Source: Platycnemis pennipes (taxonomy: Eukaryota > Arthropoda > Insecta > Odonata > Platycnemididae). From it: 64,000 bases of DNA. Made by a program: the position numbers and the translations under genes. Where the stretch lies: NCBI GenBank assembly GCA_933228895.1, contig OW121846.1:109013054-109077053 (forward strand), read 5' to 3'. Below are positions 37,046 to 49,422 of this stretch, piece after piece; positions within the stretch are counted from its first letter, which is position 1, and the number at the start of each line of letters is the position of its first letter. The notes below the pieces were generated by a model, which made no database searches, was not told the origin of the DNA, and worked only from the letters and a program-made list of their open reading frames with translations.

Positions 37046-38323
37046 AGTATTTTTGATACTTTTGTAGTTTGTAATTTGTATCGTAAATACATTTTCTGAG
37101 TGCATTTTGAATTTTGTAACGAAAATATATTTTTAAGAGTATTTTGTATTTTCAAAATACATGTAAAACCAAAATACATCATATTTTCTCTGAGTTGTAA
37201 GGCATTGGTTTGGCAAATGACCATCAAGCGTGCCAGAGCTTTTAATGATCTAGTATTATCCTGCCATCTGTGAGGCAGGAAGGCAGTAAATTGTCCCTTA
37301 ATTTGATATCCTGATGATATGTCCCTGATTTCCGTGACTGGTCCGCAACGTGTTAAAAATGGGATAGCTCTCTCTGAACTTGCAGTTACTGAGAAAAAGT
37401 CCTTCTCTATCAATAATGGAAATAATATCAAAGTCACTTTGTGCCTCCATAATAAAGAAATAAAAAAATTTGGATTAGGCTGTGTATTCAAAGATTTGAA
37501 AAGTTGGTCGAGGTAAGATGGCGGTGCCAAGCATTGCATGACTTCAAAATTCAAGGAGAACCACCGGGCCTTGGTGCAAATGTATAAAAATGTCACCAGA
37601 AAGCTTTAAAAGAATGTTTAACATGCATGTACTACAATGTGGACTTCATAAAAGAATTTTGTTTATTCATTAAACTAATGTAACTTCTGAATTCCATTTT
37701 TTACTAACTCAGGCATTAAATACGCCAATTGAGTAATTGGCTTATTTTTCTCACCATAAAACTCATACGTAATGCATGAATAAAATAGAAAGTTTGGAAT
37801 TTGATCATCCAACAATGAGTAAATAACCCTTGAAATTCAAGTAATTTAAAAATATGGTCCTTATGAGCTAAAATATCTATATGGTAAGGATGCATATTAA
37901 AAATCAGTAAAGTACTGACTTAGCTATTTTCAAATCACTCTTTCAAGCAAAGAAATGAATCATTTTTCTCTCGGGTTTTGGCGATATGAGGATAAGACTT
38001 AGTGTAAAAAACAGAGTTCCTAAAAGCACTGTGCCCAAACAGACATGTTCCAGATGTATTTCAACAATACTACTTTTTGAACCTCACTGCGACAAACACC
38101 CATAGCAGTGCCCATTATATAATAAAGGATAACATCTAAAAATCTGAAAACCTTTCTGTAGTGAATTCTATGTTAAAATAATGAAGCCATATGTTTATTT
38201 TCATAATCTTGAATAATAACAAATACTGGAATTGGAAATTTGATTAAATAATAGATCCAAGATAAGTTAAGAAACATTTGACACATTCACAATAAAGGAA
38301 AAAATCTAACTGCAATTACTAAC
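37046..38323. other. Intron sequence, nothing recognised
   Basis: AT-rich sequence. The long minus-strand frame at 36940-37596 runs through the palindromic array and shows no domain, so it is not called. Confidence 0.4.
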
Positions 38324-38498
38324 CATTCATTATGTTAAGGACGTTTTCGGCAGCTTCCCGGGTCGGGAAATGAATGAAAGCAAAATCCTTTATCTTCTTC
38401 ACTCTTTCGACTTTTTCCTTTGTCTTCAGCTCAAAATATTTTTTAAGCCTTTCTTCTGAAGTTATATTCGACAAGTTCCTCACATATAAAACTGTAAC
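38324..38498 (-). CDS. RBM46: RBM46-like gene, RRM3 exon
   Basis: An exon of 175 nt with acceptor TTCTCAG and donor AATG|GTTAGT on the minus strand. It enters in phase 0 directly after the codon ending exon 48125-48799 and leaves in phase 1. It encodes VTVLYVRNLSN (RNP2), then VERVKKIKDFAFIHF (RNP1) and NVLNIMNG. The VERVKK..D.AF.HF signature is characteristic of RRM3 in the A1CF/RBM46/RBM47/hnRNP R-Q group. The next exon completes the domain. Confidence 0.92.
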
Positions 38499-38589
38499 CT
38501 GAGAATAAAAAAGGAGAGTCATGTAGACCAACCAGATGTATAAAACTTTTACAAAGAGAATATCATTAATATTTTAGAATAAGGTACAC

Positions 38590-38856
38590 TCAGTGTTCAA
38601 CCCAAAGGTTGGTATCACAGATGAGGGTAGATCTCACTCCATACTAAGCCACTGGCATACGAAATTCACACATTCAGAGTAGGGTGGCCAGTTCCTTTTC
38701 CTTGGCCACCTGCACCTTCCTACTAAGTTCTGACCCTCAGAAAATCGTATTGCAAAGATTTTAGGAGGGGATGTCCAAAGAGGATTCACCAGTAATTGAA
38801 CCGAGGACCCTTCAGTCTCTAGCCCAGTGCTCTACCTACTGGGCCACAATAACCCC
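38590..38856 (-). repeat. tRNA-derived SINE
   Basis: On the minus strand a tRNA-like head reads TGGCCCAGTAGGTAGAGCAC (A box) and, about 35 bases later, GGTTCAATTAC (B-box-like), followed by a non-tRNA body of some 170 bp. It lies roughly 100 bp upstream of the acceptor of the RRM3 exon, in the sense orientation of the gene. Outer boundaries are approximate. Confidence 0.7.
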
Positions 38857-38909
38857 AAATAAAGGTAAGTGAAAACTAATTAAGTAAAATTACATGACCT
38901 TGTTCATGC

Positions 38910-39175
38910 TTAACACATTCACTGCGGCGTGACCCACCGGTGGGTCACGCAAATGCATCTAGCGCCACGGCCATAAAATTCTGTGAATTGTCGTAACTTG
39001 CGAGGAGTATTGTGAGAGTAGGAATCGAGAACTTCTCAAGTGACTTCACCCAGAGGTTAGTCACTGTTCAAATAATAGACTACTATGTGACACTTAGTGT
39101 GACCAACCGGTGGGTCACGCTGCCCCTCCTGAAACTTTTTTCAGCATGAGCGGTGTGGCCCACCGGTGGGTCACG
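38910..39175. repeat. TTAA-type repeat with three CCACCGGTGG palindromes
   Basis: Starts TTAACACATTCACTGCGGC, similar to the end of the piggyBac element at 17488. It contains a perfect 22-bp palindrome (38928-38949) centred on CCACCGGTGG, and two near-palindromic copies at 39099-39119 and 39155-39175. A right end with TTAA was not found. Probably a piggyBac-type MITE or its relic. Confidence 0.5.
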
Positions 39176-40697
39176 AACAAATTTACATATTAGTGTATTA
39201 TATCCAAAATACGTTTGTTTTTTGCTTTCTTTTTGTTTTTTTTCATGTTTATGCGATTTTTATACATAAGGATGAACAATACTCAATATAGTAAAACATA
39301 TCAACTTATTAAAAATAATGAAAATGTTTAGGAACATTTTTTCTCCTCAACCTCTTGGCTGTCCGTCAGTTGCTCGTAAACTAAACAGTCCGAACTGCAC
39401 TCCCTATCAAAAGACTCGGAAATGGGGGTGGGTTCTCTGCTGCTTCCCTCAGGACCCTTAACGTCTTTCGACAAGGAAGCGCTAAAGCAGATGCTGGAGA
39501 CCCATTTTCCAGGCTTTACGAAGTTGGAGGAGGTGGATTATGGGAGGAATCCCATCTGTCATGCTCGGACGGAAAGGAGACTGTCCTCCAGCATCATAAC
39601 GTATAATGTTACTAAATGGGCAATAATGAGTTTTAGCCCCTAACTGTCTGCAGGTGAGGATGGGATGTATTATGTATGTTGTATTTGGCATCATTCATTT
39701 GTTTGTGTGTCACGACATTCTTTTTCCTGTGGTGCATTATGGGAACAGCCATATTGGAGTCCGCTCTCTCTCGGTTGCTGGCTTCCGTGTTGTAAGGACG
39801 TGGGTGCGGGTAGCTCCTGTGTATTAAAGCTCAGTATTTAAGTTTGAATCCTAGTTATTATCTGAAATCCCTCAGAACCCAACTTAACAGGATGTTTCCT
39901 GCACTCCTTCAGGAAGGACAAGAATTGTTCATCCTCCCAATTGTAAGAATATTTTGTTCCTGATTGGTTTATGGACATAAAGACATACTTTAATTACTTT
40001 TTGGATCTTTAGATATTTTCCTTGTCCAGCTTATCTCAAGTGTTTCAGGTGTCTTCTTCTTTACAATATTTAAACATTCTAATTCCTCCACCTTTCTTTT
40101 TCTTTCCTCCCTATGGATCTGTACTGATATTCTTGCTATCCCTTTCTACTTGAGTCTTAACTTCGAAGGCGGATTTGTAATGCACGTGCACTGATCGCAC
40201 GTACCTCACCATGTCCTTAGTAACTATGATGGATTTGACATAACCATCATGATGGAAGATGTAGTCCCTAACATGACAAAGATTAATGTATTTTCTAACA
40301 TGTAATCTACCATTATGCATGAAAATTTGCCATATGTAGTGTGATGTTGGACTGTGCACTGATTCCAGTTTTCGGGATTATCACATGAAAAACAGTTTGT
40401 AAAAGTTGCTAAACAAATTAATCAACTTATAAATTGATTAAAAATGACTAAGTTCTTTTAAAATTTTAAGTAATTTTTAGATTACCTGTGGAAAATATTG
40501 CCTTCATAAAAGAATCTTTTAACTCTTTGCTATAAACTCAGTTCCCGTACAGTGGATATATGATATTGGATATAAAAAGGAAACATATTGATATCAAAAT
40601 TGTGTCTTTAAAATACATTTTGTTTCATTAGACCTGCACTAATAGTTTTCCTGTTATTCAACGTGGAGAGCTGCGTTAAATTTCAAACCTTGGACAT
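39176..40697. other. Intron sequence, nothing recognised
   Basis: AT-rich sequence. Open frames such as 40111-40359 (minus) show no family resemblance I can name. Confidence 0.35.
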
Positions 40698-41009
40698 TTA
40701 AATGCCCAGCCGCTCAGAGATACAAAGCGATCTCCATTTGCTCTTTTTTAAAATAATGGTTGAGACTTTCATCAAAACATGCAGTAAATGATCCACACTC
40801 ATCAAGTCATTCCCAGCCTCAGCAGCAAACAGAGGTCCGAGCCTGTATGCTACAAGGTACGCAGTTTTTGGGTGGCTTAATTTCATACCACTTGCAATTT
40901 CACTGTCAGGAAACATGCACTTAAAAAGTTCACAGATTCCTTCCAGGACACAGAAACTTTGGTAGGTACTAACTGAATGCAAAACACAGTATATTTCAGT
41001 CTTAATCAC
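40698..41009 (-). pseudogene. Possible transposon-derived protein fragment
   Basis: An open frame containing FPDSEIASGMKLSHPKTAYL and LGPLFAAE. This resembles a segment (FPDS.IA....L...K..Y....GL.P) seen in some arthropod zinc-finger/transposon-derived proteins. The resemblance is from memory of a motif only. No zinc finger or catalytic residues are visible, and it has no start of its own. It may equally be chance. Confidence 0.3.
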
Positions 41010-41979
41010 AGATTCATCGCTCTTGAAAGGTATTACCGTTCCTGACTGGCTAGGTAATAGAGTGCTGCTGCTGGATGATTAATAGAGGCAGTGAAACTGG
41101 AGGGAGCACTCAAGATCAATGGAGCACTTGAGTAATCAGAATCACATGGGATGGAGGACCCGGAAAATGTAACTTTGCCTCCTGGACTCCTAGAGGTAGA
41201 GGCTGCCAAGAGCTGCTATCTTAGACCACACAAATCTCAACATGTCGGCAGCATTGATTCAACACCACTCGAGGCTCAGATTTCTGGATGCTCAATAAAT
41301 GCTGTAGTCAGCCTGCACCATGCAGGTGTGGGGGGAGTGGAGGCAACACAGCTTGAGGCTCAATCTACCATGAGCCATTCCGCACTGCCTCATAGCCAAC
41401 CCAGTGCAGCAAGCTGCAGACTCAATTGGGTATTTCACCCAAGCTCAAAACAGAAGTAATATGGGAGAGGGGATACTGGCTGACGACTGACATTCATCGC
41501 CACGGTATCTGAGCAATAAGGGCCCATTAACAAATGCAGAACATCAGAATATCCTGGAGCCAGATGCTCAGTATGGCAGAGGGCATTCGTATCTCTTCTG
41601 TTATCTCTCATGTTAACAAGGAAATTTAATACTGTAGAGGGAATAATGATCTTCAGAAGTTTTGGAGATTGATTATCCATGCTAAACTGATTTTAGTAAA
41701 TTTAAATGCCTACTATAGTCCATGATGAGTATCGATACAAAGAAGTGAATATTTCCTTTTCACATCTTTGCTTAATCTCCGTTAGCAAAATGGACTGGTT
41801 GAGTTGCTCGAATTCTGGGTACAGAATTCTGAACCTATTTTCCATGAGTTTTCCTGACTTTTTCCTCTGTTCCAAATTCCCAGATTTTTCCCTGATTTCC
41901 AGATTTGCCCTGACCACTGGGCACCCTGCACCTAAACCAGGTAAGACACGTACGCAATCAAAGACTTTGGGTTGCTTAA

Positions 41980-42477
41980 TAGACCAATACACACATGCAG
42001 TGATAGCCAGGCTGCTCTAAAGTCCTGACATCACCATGGTGCAAATCACAGCTGCTGCAGAAGTGTTGTGAGGCACTCAATGAGATCTGGTTCGGTTGGA
42101 CCTGAGCCAATTATATCTATCGCTACCTCAATAGGGATGGCAGAAATCAGATTGTGGGGCTTAGCCCGGCATTCTGAGATCTGGAGAACCAGACCAAGTC
42201 ACAGACAGGCCAAAGGACTCCTTCTACTTAACAGGGGTCAACTACTTATAGTGGGACTCCTTACCGGGCACTGCCAAGTGATTGAGGTACCTAGAGCTTC
42301 CGGGAATCGCAGATTCACACAGATGCAGGTGGTGTGAAGAAGAGGATAAAACTTCATCCCACATATTACGCGAGTGCCCTGCTGTGGTGAGGACTCGGAA
42401 TAGGTACCTGGGTGCACAATTCATGGAGCCCAGGGAGGTTAGGGAGATCCCCATTGGGGACATGTTGGCGTTATAGC
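41980..42477 (+). pseudogene. LINE RNase H and C-terminal fragment
   Basis: Frames read TCSDSQAALKSLD (RNase H-like), LLTGHCQ, and CRWCEEEDKTSSHILRECPA with RNRYLGAQ. The C..C...E.....H....CP pattern after an RNase H domain is typical of the C-terminal region of R1/I/Loa-like LINE polyproteins. The parts lie in different frames with stops, so it is a relic. It reads opposite to the host gene, within the 9.6 kb intron. Confidence 0.65.
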
Positions 42478-43318
42478 AAGGCCTCTATGGGTGATTCACC
42501 AAAAAAGGTGGACCAATAGGTCTCAGTGCCTTAGAACCACCTTGAGAGGAACTCCACCAAAAACACAATCTATATCTACATCTATATGAACTGCATGGAA
42601 ATTCCTAAGTCATTTTTCATGGAAATTTTATCATCATATTATTAGCAACTAGCCAGCTCAACCTAAAGTCAATTCAAAAGTTTCAATTGATATGGTTAAT
42701 CATAATTTTTGGAGAATTGTCATAACAACATCCAGACTCCCAAATTTTTTATCCATTTTACTTACAAAAGGATTCCATGTCATACCTTCACCATAACTAA
42801 ACATAGTAAAAATACTTTTCCAGAACTTTCAAAGGTAATTAAACTAAACAAAATTTTGCAGTCACCTTTTTTCATGTCAAACTTAAAAGTTTTAGTCAAA
42901 AATACTTTTTAAAAAGAAAAATGTTACGCAAACTTTAGAAGCAACTTTGGGGGTTATGAGTAGAAATTGGGGGTTATGAGTAGAAAAGACTATAGCATAA
43001 ATGCATACAATGCAGTGAGTTTCAGCTCATTTCTGTCACAAAATATAATTTCTATTGGGCCTTTTCATGGAAACTGCCAAGGATAGAAGATAACATAGCT
43101 CAACTATGAACGAGGTTCAATGAATGTTCACAGTGCCTGAATGCTTGAAAAAGCATAATGTATAAACTACATGGAGTTCAGCTTAGTTCTTGCAAGAATT
43201 AATGCTGATTCCTCCTCATAGGTATATCCCATATTTTTTATATAGGATGTCATATAAGCTCAGGAGTCACCTGATGCAGCATGAACACCATGGTACCACA
43301 TGGCACCTGATGATTAGT
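42478..43318. other. Intron sequence, nothing recognised
   Basis: AT-rich. A short tandem duplication of GGGGGTTATGAGTAGAAA is present near 42948-42985. Confidence 0.4.
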
Positions 43319-46300
43319 AACCCTGTTGATTTCTGTAACAATAATGCCTGTTCACCGTCTGTTTGAAGCCTGTTGAGTGTCTGTTGGAGATTTAGTGAAT
43401 AGAATATGAAAAGCCTACGAACAATCTTGCACCACACTCAAATGGAAACACCTTGGAAACAGCCTTCCAACAGTTTGTACTCTGTTCGCAGCTCGCTCCT
43501 TAACCGGCAGGCAACAAGCATTTCAGTAACAGTACTGAACAGACTCTTAACAGGCAGGGGCCGGTTGGTTGTCTATTTCACTGTACAGGGAACGAACAGA
43601 CAAGAGTGAACAGACTCTCAACAACCCTGTTGATTTCTGTAACAATAATACCTGTTCGCTGTCAGTTTGAAGCCTGTTTAGTGCCTGTTGGAGATCTAGT
43701 GAAAAGAATTTGAACAGCCTATGAACAATCTCGCAACACACAAATGGAAACAACCTGGAAACGGCCTTCCAACGGTTTGTACTCTGTTTGCAGCTTGCTC
43801 CTTAACCGGCAGGCAACAAGAATTTCGGTGACAATAGTGAACACTCTTAAGAGGCAGCGGCAGGTAGGTTGTCTGTTTCAATGTACAGGGAGCAAACAGA
43901 CAACAGTGACCAGACTCTCAACAGGCAGGGGCTGGTTGGTTGTCCGCTTCTCCCAACCGAGAACGAACACTCTCTCAACAGGCAGGGGTTAGTCATGCGC
44001 TTTGCCAAACAAGGAATGCAGAGTCAAAAGTGAACAGACTCTCAACAGGCAGGTTGGTTGTGCTTTGCCAAACAAGGAACGAGCAGACAACAGAGAACAG
44101 ACTCAGGGGCCAGTAAATGTGCAACAATTTACAATTTAACTTAGTAATGTCTCTCTGATCAACTTGGTACGCTGTGGTTGTAATACGAGTTTTTAGTGGT
44201 TTTAGCTGATCAAACAATTTTAGAAGTCTAGTTGTAGTGAAGGACTTTCCGAAGTGTTGATACTCTTAAACTTTTTACCTCCTTGATAACCATTAAAAAA
44301 ATTCAGTATGGGCTGAAAATTCAGTTCTCATTAAACTTAAAACCATTTCTTAGTTAACAATATTAATATGAGAAACTATGTCTTTAAACAATTGCGTTAT
44401 GATATTTGTCAATGATGAAATTCAGAGTCTGTTCAAACTCACTTAAGTTTAGAGTCCTTTTTTTATTAGAGAACTATCATGAATGATAGATTACTACTTT
44501 GGTGCACACAAGCAGCTTTAACCCGAACATTCATTTTTAGTTCGCGGTTTTAGAAAGGTATCAACTGTATCGATATAAGTGATCTTAATCGACTTCTGTA
44601 TTCAAAATGGCAGTTGTAAATAACAATGTGAATATGTAAAGCAAGGAGAATAGAGAATTAAATTCCTTGATGTAAAGTCAGCACGGAGGCAAACAACTGG
44701 AAGGAAATTAATCTCAAAGCATAACGTTTTTATGAAGCTCGTCACCATAGAAGCTTACTTTAAACTTGGAAGTGATGATTAAGGTGCCTACGGTGAGTTA
44801 ATTCTTGTCTTTACAAAGCGAGTCGGCTGAAGAAAATCCACGAATTTTTCGTTGTTTTTGTTCTGATCTGCCTTCCATATGCTCTTGATTGAATTCTTAA
44901 CGTAAAAAGTGACGGCATTTATTTATTTTTACAGGCAGGTTATATCATAAACGAATCGGGACAGAATGACCTAATGAGTATTCCAATTACCAGTGAACTG
45001 TGAAAATGTTTTGTGTATTCCTCAGTACAGTGACGACCTTCAATGAGATGTAAAAAAACTCCCTCTTCAAAAAAATCTACTTTTAATTTTGAGTGGAACA
45101 TTTCTTTCAAAAGACCTATGGTTACTGAAACCTTTTAACCCAGATAAATCTTTTAAAATTTAGTGTTGTTTCAGAAGCAAGGTCAATCGCAACTTTTGAT
45201 TCTCATGGCCAGAGGTGTCACATTGGCTTATGTCACGTCATGGAGTATGCCTGAAATGTGGAATCGTATTTATTATCTGCTACGTAGGCAAATGAATGCA
45301 ATTATTGAAATTTGAAGTAGTGCCAATAAATATTTAAATATACAGCTGTTTTTGTTGTGCTTTCAAGTTGTACCTGAAAGTTATATTAGGATTAGGGATG
45401 GGTCGGTTCCACTTTTTTTCGGTTCCGGTTCCGTTCTTAACTTCGGTTCTCGGTTCCGATTCTCGGTTCCGATTCTCGGTTCCGGTTCTTAATTTACCAC
45501 TTTCATTGCATTGCTCAATGGTAAGATAAGGTAATCAATAATCATTTTCAGAGACTAAATTCGAATAATTATCGACTTTGAAGCATCTAATTACACTATT
45601 TCACCAGGTTTTAATGTGAAGCCTCCACTTTCGGAGTGTGAGTAGGTTTCAAACTGGTTTTCGCGCCAATTATTTTGGTACCGATTATTTTTGGCCTCGG
45701 TTCCGGTTCTAAGCTCAAGAACCGGTGGAACCGAGAACCGAAGAACCGAACCGACCCATCCCTAATTAGGATGATTATTGGTAGTAACAGTGTTAGTCAG
45801 GAAGATTCCTATACTTATCTCATTCTCTTACAGTTATATTTTTAAGGGATTTTATCAGTTTTTTTAAGGCCTTCAGATTTGAAATGGAATTCCTATAGAT
45901 CTAGTAGCATTTTCTGTGGGGTTCCTATATGAGCCTTATTAGTCCCATGGACTATATCTTCTTCAGACTGGTGGAAATTTCTTAAAGGTCTTAAGGCCAA
46001 AATCCAATAGAAAACCTGTAGGAGTGGCTTATAGGAAACTTTTGATAAGGAAGTAACCCTCTTCTCACAGACACAAAACATACCAGGTGTTGCAAATACG
46101 TTTTACTAACCAACGCCCAACTGTTGTCACTTGGACAAGGAACAGGGAACTAACCTACTGAACAGACAGCAAACTGGCAGTGCACAGTTCCCAATCTGTT
46201 CACTGCCTGTGGTCCAACAAGTAAGGAACAGAGACTATCGCTACCCACAACAGGGAGAGAACAGACAATTGTCTGTACTTAAGTAACACTCTTCTCACAG

Positions 46301-46432
46301 GTATGAAACAGACAAGGTGTTCCAATTTACATTATACGAACCGTCGCCTGCCTGTTGCCTCTCGGACAAGGAACAGGGAACCAACAGCATACCGAACAGA
46401 CAACGAACAGGCATTATTGTTACAGAAATCGA
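43319..46432. mobile_element. Large inverted-repeat element with CTGTTC arrays
   Basis: A perfect 26-bp inverted repeat pairs 43328-43353 with 46405-46430 (the motif contains CTGTAACAATAATGCCTG). Inside each end, for several hundred bases, GAACAGAC, CAACAGGCAGG and AACAAGGAAC words recur, mostly in opposite orientation at the two sides. The left side has a ~302-bp tandem duplication (43319-43622 and 43623-43924). No transposase is found and the middle is AT-rich. It contains a hAT MITE (45393-45764). The superfamily is undetermined and outer ends are approximate. Confidence 0.6.
45393..45764. mobile_element. hAT-type MITE, 372 bp
   Basis: Ends TAGGGATGGGTCGGTTC and GAACCGACCCATCCCTA are perfect inverted repeats flanked by an exact 8-bp duplication ATTAGGAT (45385-45392 and 45765-45772). 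The interior is rich in CGGTTCCGGTTC words. The 8-bp duplication and TAGGG-type ends indicate a hAT origin. Non-coding. Confidence 0.9.
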
Positions 46433-48124
46433 CATAGAACCTTATGGCCTTATAAATGGTCCTAAGTTTAAGTTTCTATGATCAGATGTTTATCAAGTAG
46501 TGGACTTTAACCAGAGGTAAACTCCAGACTACATCTAAGTGACTAGGGTATCTCAATAACACTATTTTAGTAGGGATTACTCCATTCACTACCATATTTT
46601 GCATCCAATCACATGAATCACATTAGAATTAAATGGCTATAATACACAAGCCTACACATGGTTTACAATTATTACAGAAGATATAAATGGATGATATTCA
46701 TGGATATGAAACCAATTCTGTGTACAAATGAAATAGTTATTGAGAGTAGATCTCACCAAACACTACTTCTCAAGGCATGGGGAATTTATGCAGTTATAAA
46801 TAAAAACTACTAATCTGAGGCAGTCACTTGTTCTGGAATTAAATGACACCTACTTGTGAAATAAATTCAAATGAAATAGGTAAAACATATTGAAAAAGTT
46901 AAGCACATAGGCTCGCTAGATAGTCATCTCTACATGCTTTCCACCTGGCACACCACTGAATGCCTAAAAAGTATTCATTAGGACAGATACAGTCTAATAC
47001 CATTATTGTAATTTGAGTGCATTTCAGCCCTTCGACCTTTGGCAAATATAAGTAAATCACAACACGACAGGTGCATTTTGGGCATCAAATATAATGCAAG
47101 TAACAATAGTTACTTCCCCATTTTCATTGTAAATGTGTATTACTCCAAGGCTATGAAAAACTGAAGCCAAAATAACAACCACAATTTTAAAATATATTTT
47201 TGCACTTGAAGACAATGCCTTTTAGAATTAATATCATAGTACATCCACATCACTAAAATGTACTTAACTATTCAAACAGTCTCTACCATCAAGTAACTCC
47301 AACGAAGGTACACCACTGAAACACTTGTTGGCCAGCAAACGAATTTTGTATGGAATATAGAAAATAAATAAATTCAACAATGAGCATCAATCGTGGAGCA
47401 ACACTATAGTGTGTAGGAAGTGTTTGATTAAATGCGATGGAATTTGATTAAAGTACCACTCAAAAGAAGCAAACACATATCCAGATGATTTCATTAAAGT
47501 TCACCTGAAAGATTAGGTGTTGTCATCAAGTGGAAGAGTGCCTATTCGTACACTTCCTCTTATAAGACCAAGTTATGATTCCGATTAATTAATGCAACAA
47601 TTTTTTAATTTTCAAAACTTGACAACTAAATGGGCAAGACACCAGTCAAGGTGTGCAATCTGTGGCATGTAAGCCAACAGTTCATAAATGCCGTTAATTA
47701 TCTATATCTCCGCGAAAGTTGCCTATGTTCAGGGGTAGAAAACTTGCACGATGAACGCCACAATTTTCCGGTATTTCAGCTTCAGACATAAAATACAACG
47801 TTGTAAACAATTTCAATCAGAATTAAATGGCGTACATCTCCACATATACATTACTTACGTTTAATGAACACAGAATGCGGGGAAAATCGCTTAGAGTCCA
47901 TATTTGAGAATCCCTTGGAAAATTCTTTTTATCAGAGTACCTGTTTCGAATTCATCTAATACATATGGTCTACATATTTCATCCGTTCCTGTTACGTCAA
48001 GAATTATCGATGATAATTGGAGAATTACGTAGGGCTGAGCATCTAGATCACAGATGATGACCATCGAAAGAATCACTTAAATAATAATACGAGGTTAATG
48101 CACAATCAAAAATAGGTACATTAC
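46433..48124. other. Intron sequence, nothing recognised
   Basis: AT-rich 5' portion of the first identified intron of the RBM46-like gene. No repeat with defined ends seen. Confidence 0.45.
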
Positions 48125-48799
48125 CTTGGACATGACCTCTTCATTTATTTCAACTTCGGGTTCTGCCCAGTCCACTGCAACATTGGCACCCCATATCTTA
48201 GTTTTATGACAGAGAAGCTTCCGTCTAGCCATGGCTGCTTCACGATGGGACGTAAATTCAATGAAAGCAAATCCCCTATTCTTCCTCTTGTCGGTATGGC
48301 ATTTATAGAGAATAACGTCACGTACTCCTCCGACGGCCTGAGAAATAGCTTCTTCAACTTCTTCTTTAGACTTAGTTTTGGGCAATCCCCCGACAAATAA
48401 CCTACAATTATTTCCAGATTTCACTACACCCACAAACCGCCCTTCGCGGATCTCAGTATTATTCAAGTCAGTAATTGCCTTCGCAGCATCTTCTGGATTT
48501 CGGTACTTAACAAATGCGTAACCCCGGTTGCTTCCACTGAAGTCCATCATGAGGCGCATTTCATAAAGCTTACCAACTTGTTCCATGAATGGAACAATTT
48601 CATCCTCATAGCAATCCCTAGGCAGCTTGCCAACAAAAACTTCAGTTCCTCTAGGGGGGGGTGAACCATTCCAGAAAGGAGGGGGTCCATATTTCCTTTG
48701 GCCATTACTCTGCAACAAGTCATACCCCGTTCTCCTTATTAGAGCCAATAAACGCGGCACTTCGTTGAAATTACTCTGCTGAACAGTTGGAAATGCCAT
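48125..48799 (-). CDS. RBM46: RBM46-like RNA-binding protein, first coding exon (RRM1-RRM2)
   Basis: An exon of 225 codons starting at ATG 48797-48799 and ending at donor AAG|GTAATG in phase 0. Residues ~16-45 (LLALIRRTGYDLLQSNGQRKYG) are the conserved N-terminal block of the A1CF/RBM46/RBM47 and hnRNP R/Q proteins. RRM1 follows, with VFVGKL at ~54 and NRGYAFVKY at ~91, and RRM2 with LFVGGL at ~134 and KNRGFAFIEF at ~173. RDCYEDE, LMMDFSGSNRGYAF and WAEPE favour the A1CF/RBM46/RBM47 branch. RBM46 is known as a germline RNA-binding protein in vertebrates; function here is inference. Upstream non-coding exons may exist. The same gene continues at 38324-38498, 28027-28210, 25942-26068, 11892-11967 and probably 10799-11027, so its introns total over 36 kb. 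Confidence 0.93.
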
Positions 48800-49042
48800 T
48801 CTAAAGATTCAACTCAAAATAAAAGTTGATGAGTAAAGTTATCTCCAGTTGATACGCTGGACACGCCTGATAAATCAAGGACCTTACGCCAACCTTCTTT
48901 CCCCCCCGGAATGGCTGATTAATTAGCCTCGTGTCTTTTCGAAGTTGCGAGAACGTGGTGACGTCATCATCAATAAATGAAAATGCATTAAATAATGATA
49001 AAAGCTGAGATTAAGTCTCAACAGGTAGATATTTCTCATTTC

Positions 49043-49422
49043 GCTCAAAATATCATCAATGGCCGAAAATAGAGATAAGAGATAAATTCCATTACTGCAT
49101 TTCACTTATTCCTCCACTTTAGGTTTTCAATCAGATTGACAACGGTAACAGCGCCGCTTGAGATCGAGAGCTGTTTACCAGGTCAGCGAAAGGACTAAAG
49201 GGCGTTTATAACACGGAGGGCAGCTAACTACAAGCATATGCCTCTTTTTATTCAAAATATCAATGGCCCAAAATTGAGAATATAGATTAATCCATACGTT
49301 GCTTCTCTCTTATTCCTGCACGTTAGATTTTTCAAACGCCACTTGAGAGCGGAAGCTGTTTGGTAGGTCAGCGAGAAGACCGAAGGCCGTTTATAACACA
49401 AAGTGCAACTAACTACAGGCAT
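49043..49422. repeat. Diverged tandem duplication upstream of the RBM46-like gene
   Basis: Two ~190-bp units (49043-49237 and 49250-49422) share, in order, TCAAAATATC, AATGGCC, CTTATTCCT, CGCCGCTTGAGA or its variant, GGTCAGCGA, CGTTTATAACAC and AACTACA. Divergence is substantial. The pair begins about 245 bp upstream of the coding start, so it may include promoter sequence, but no promoter motif is assigned. Confidence 0.65.

Noticed and set aside
36940..37596. 218-residue minus-strand open frame
   Set aside because: Begins in non-repeat intron and ends in a palindromic AATC repeat; no recognisable domain or splice signals.
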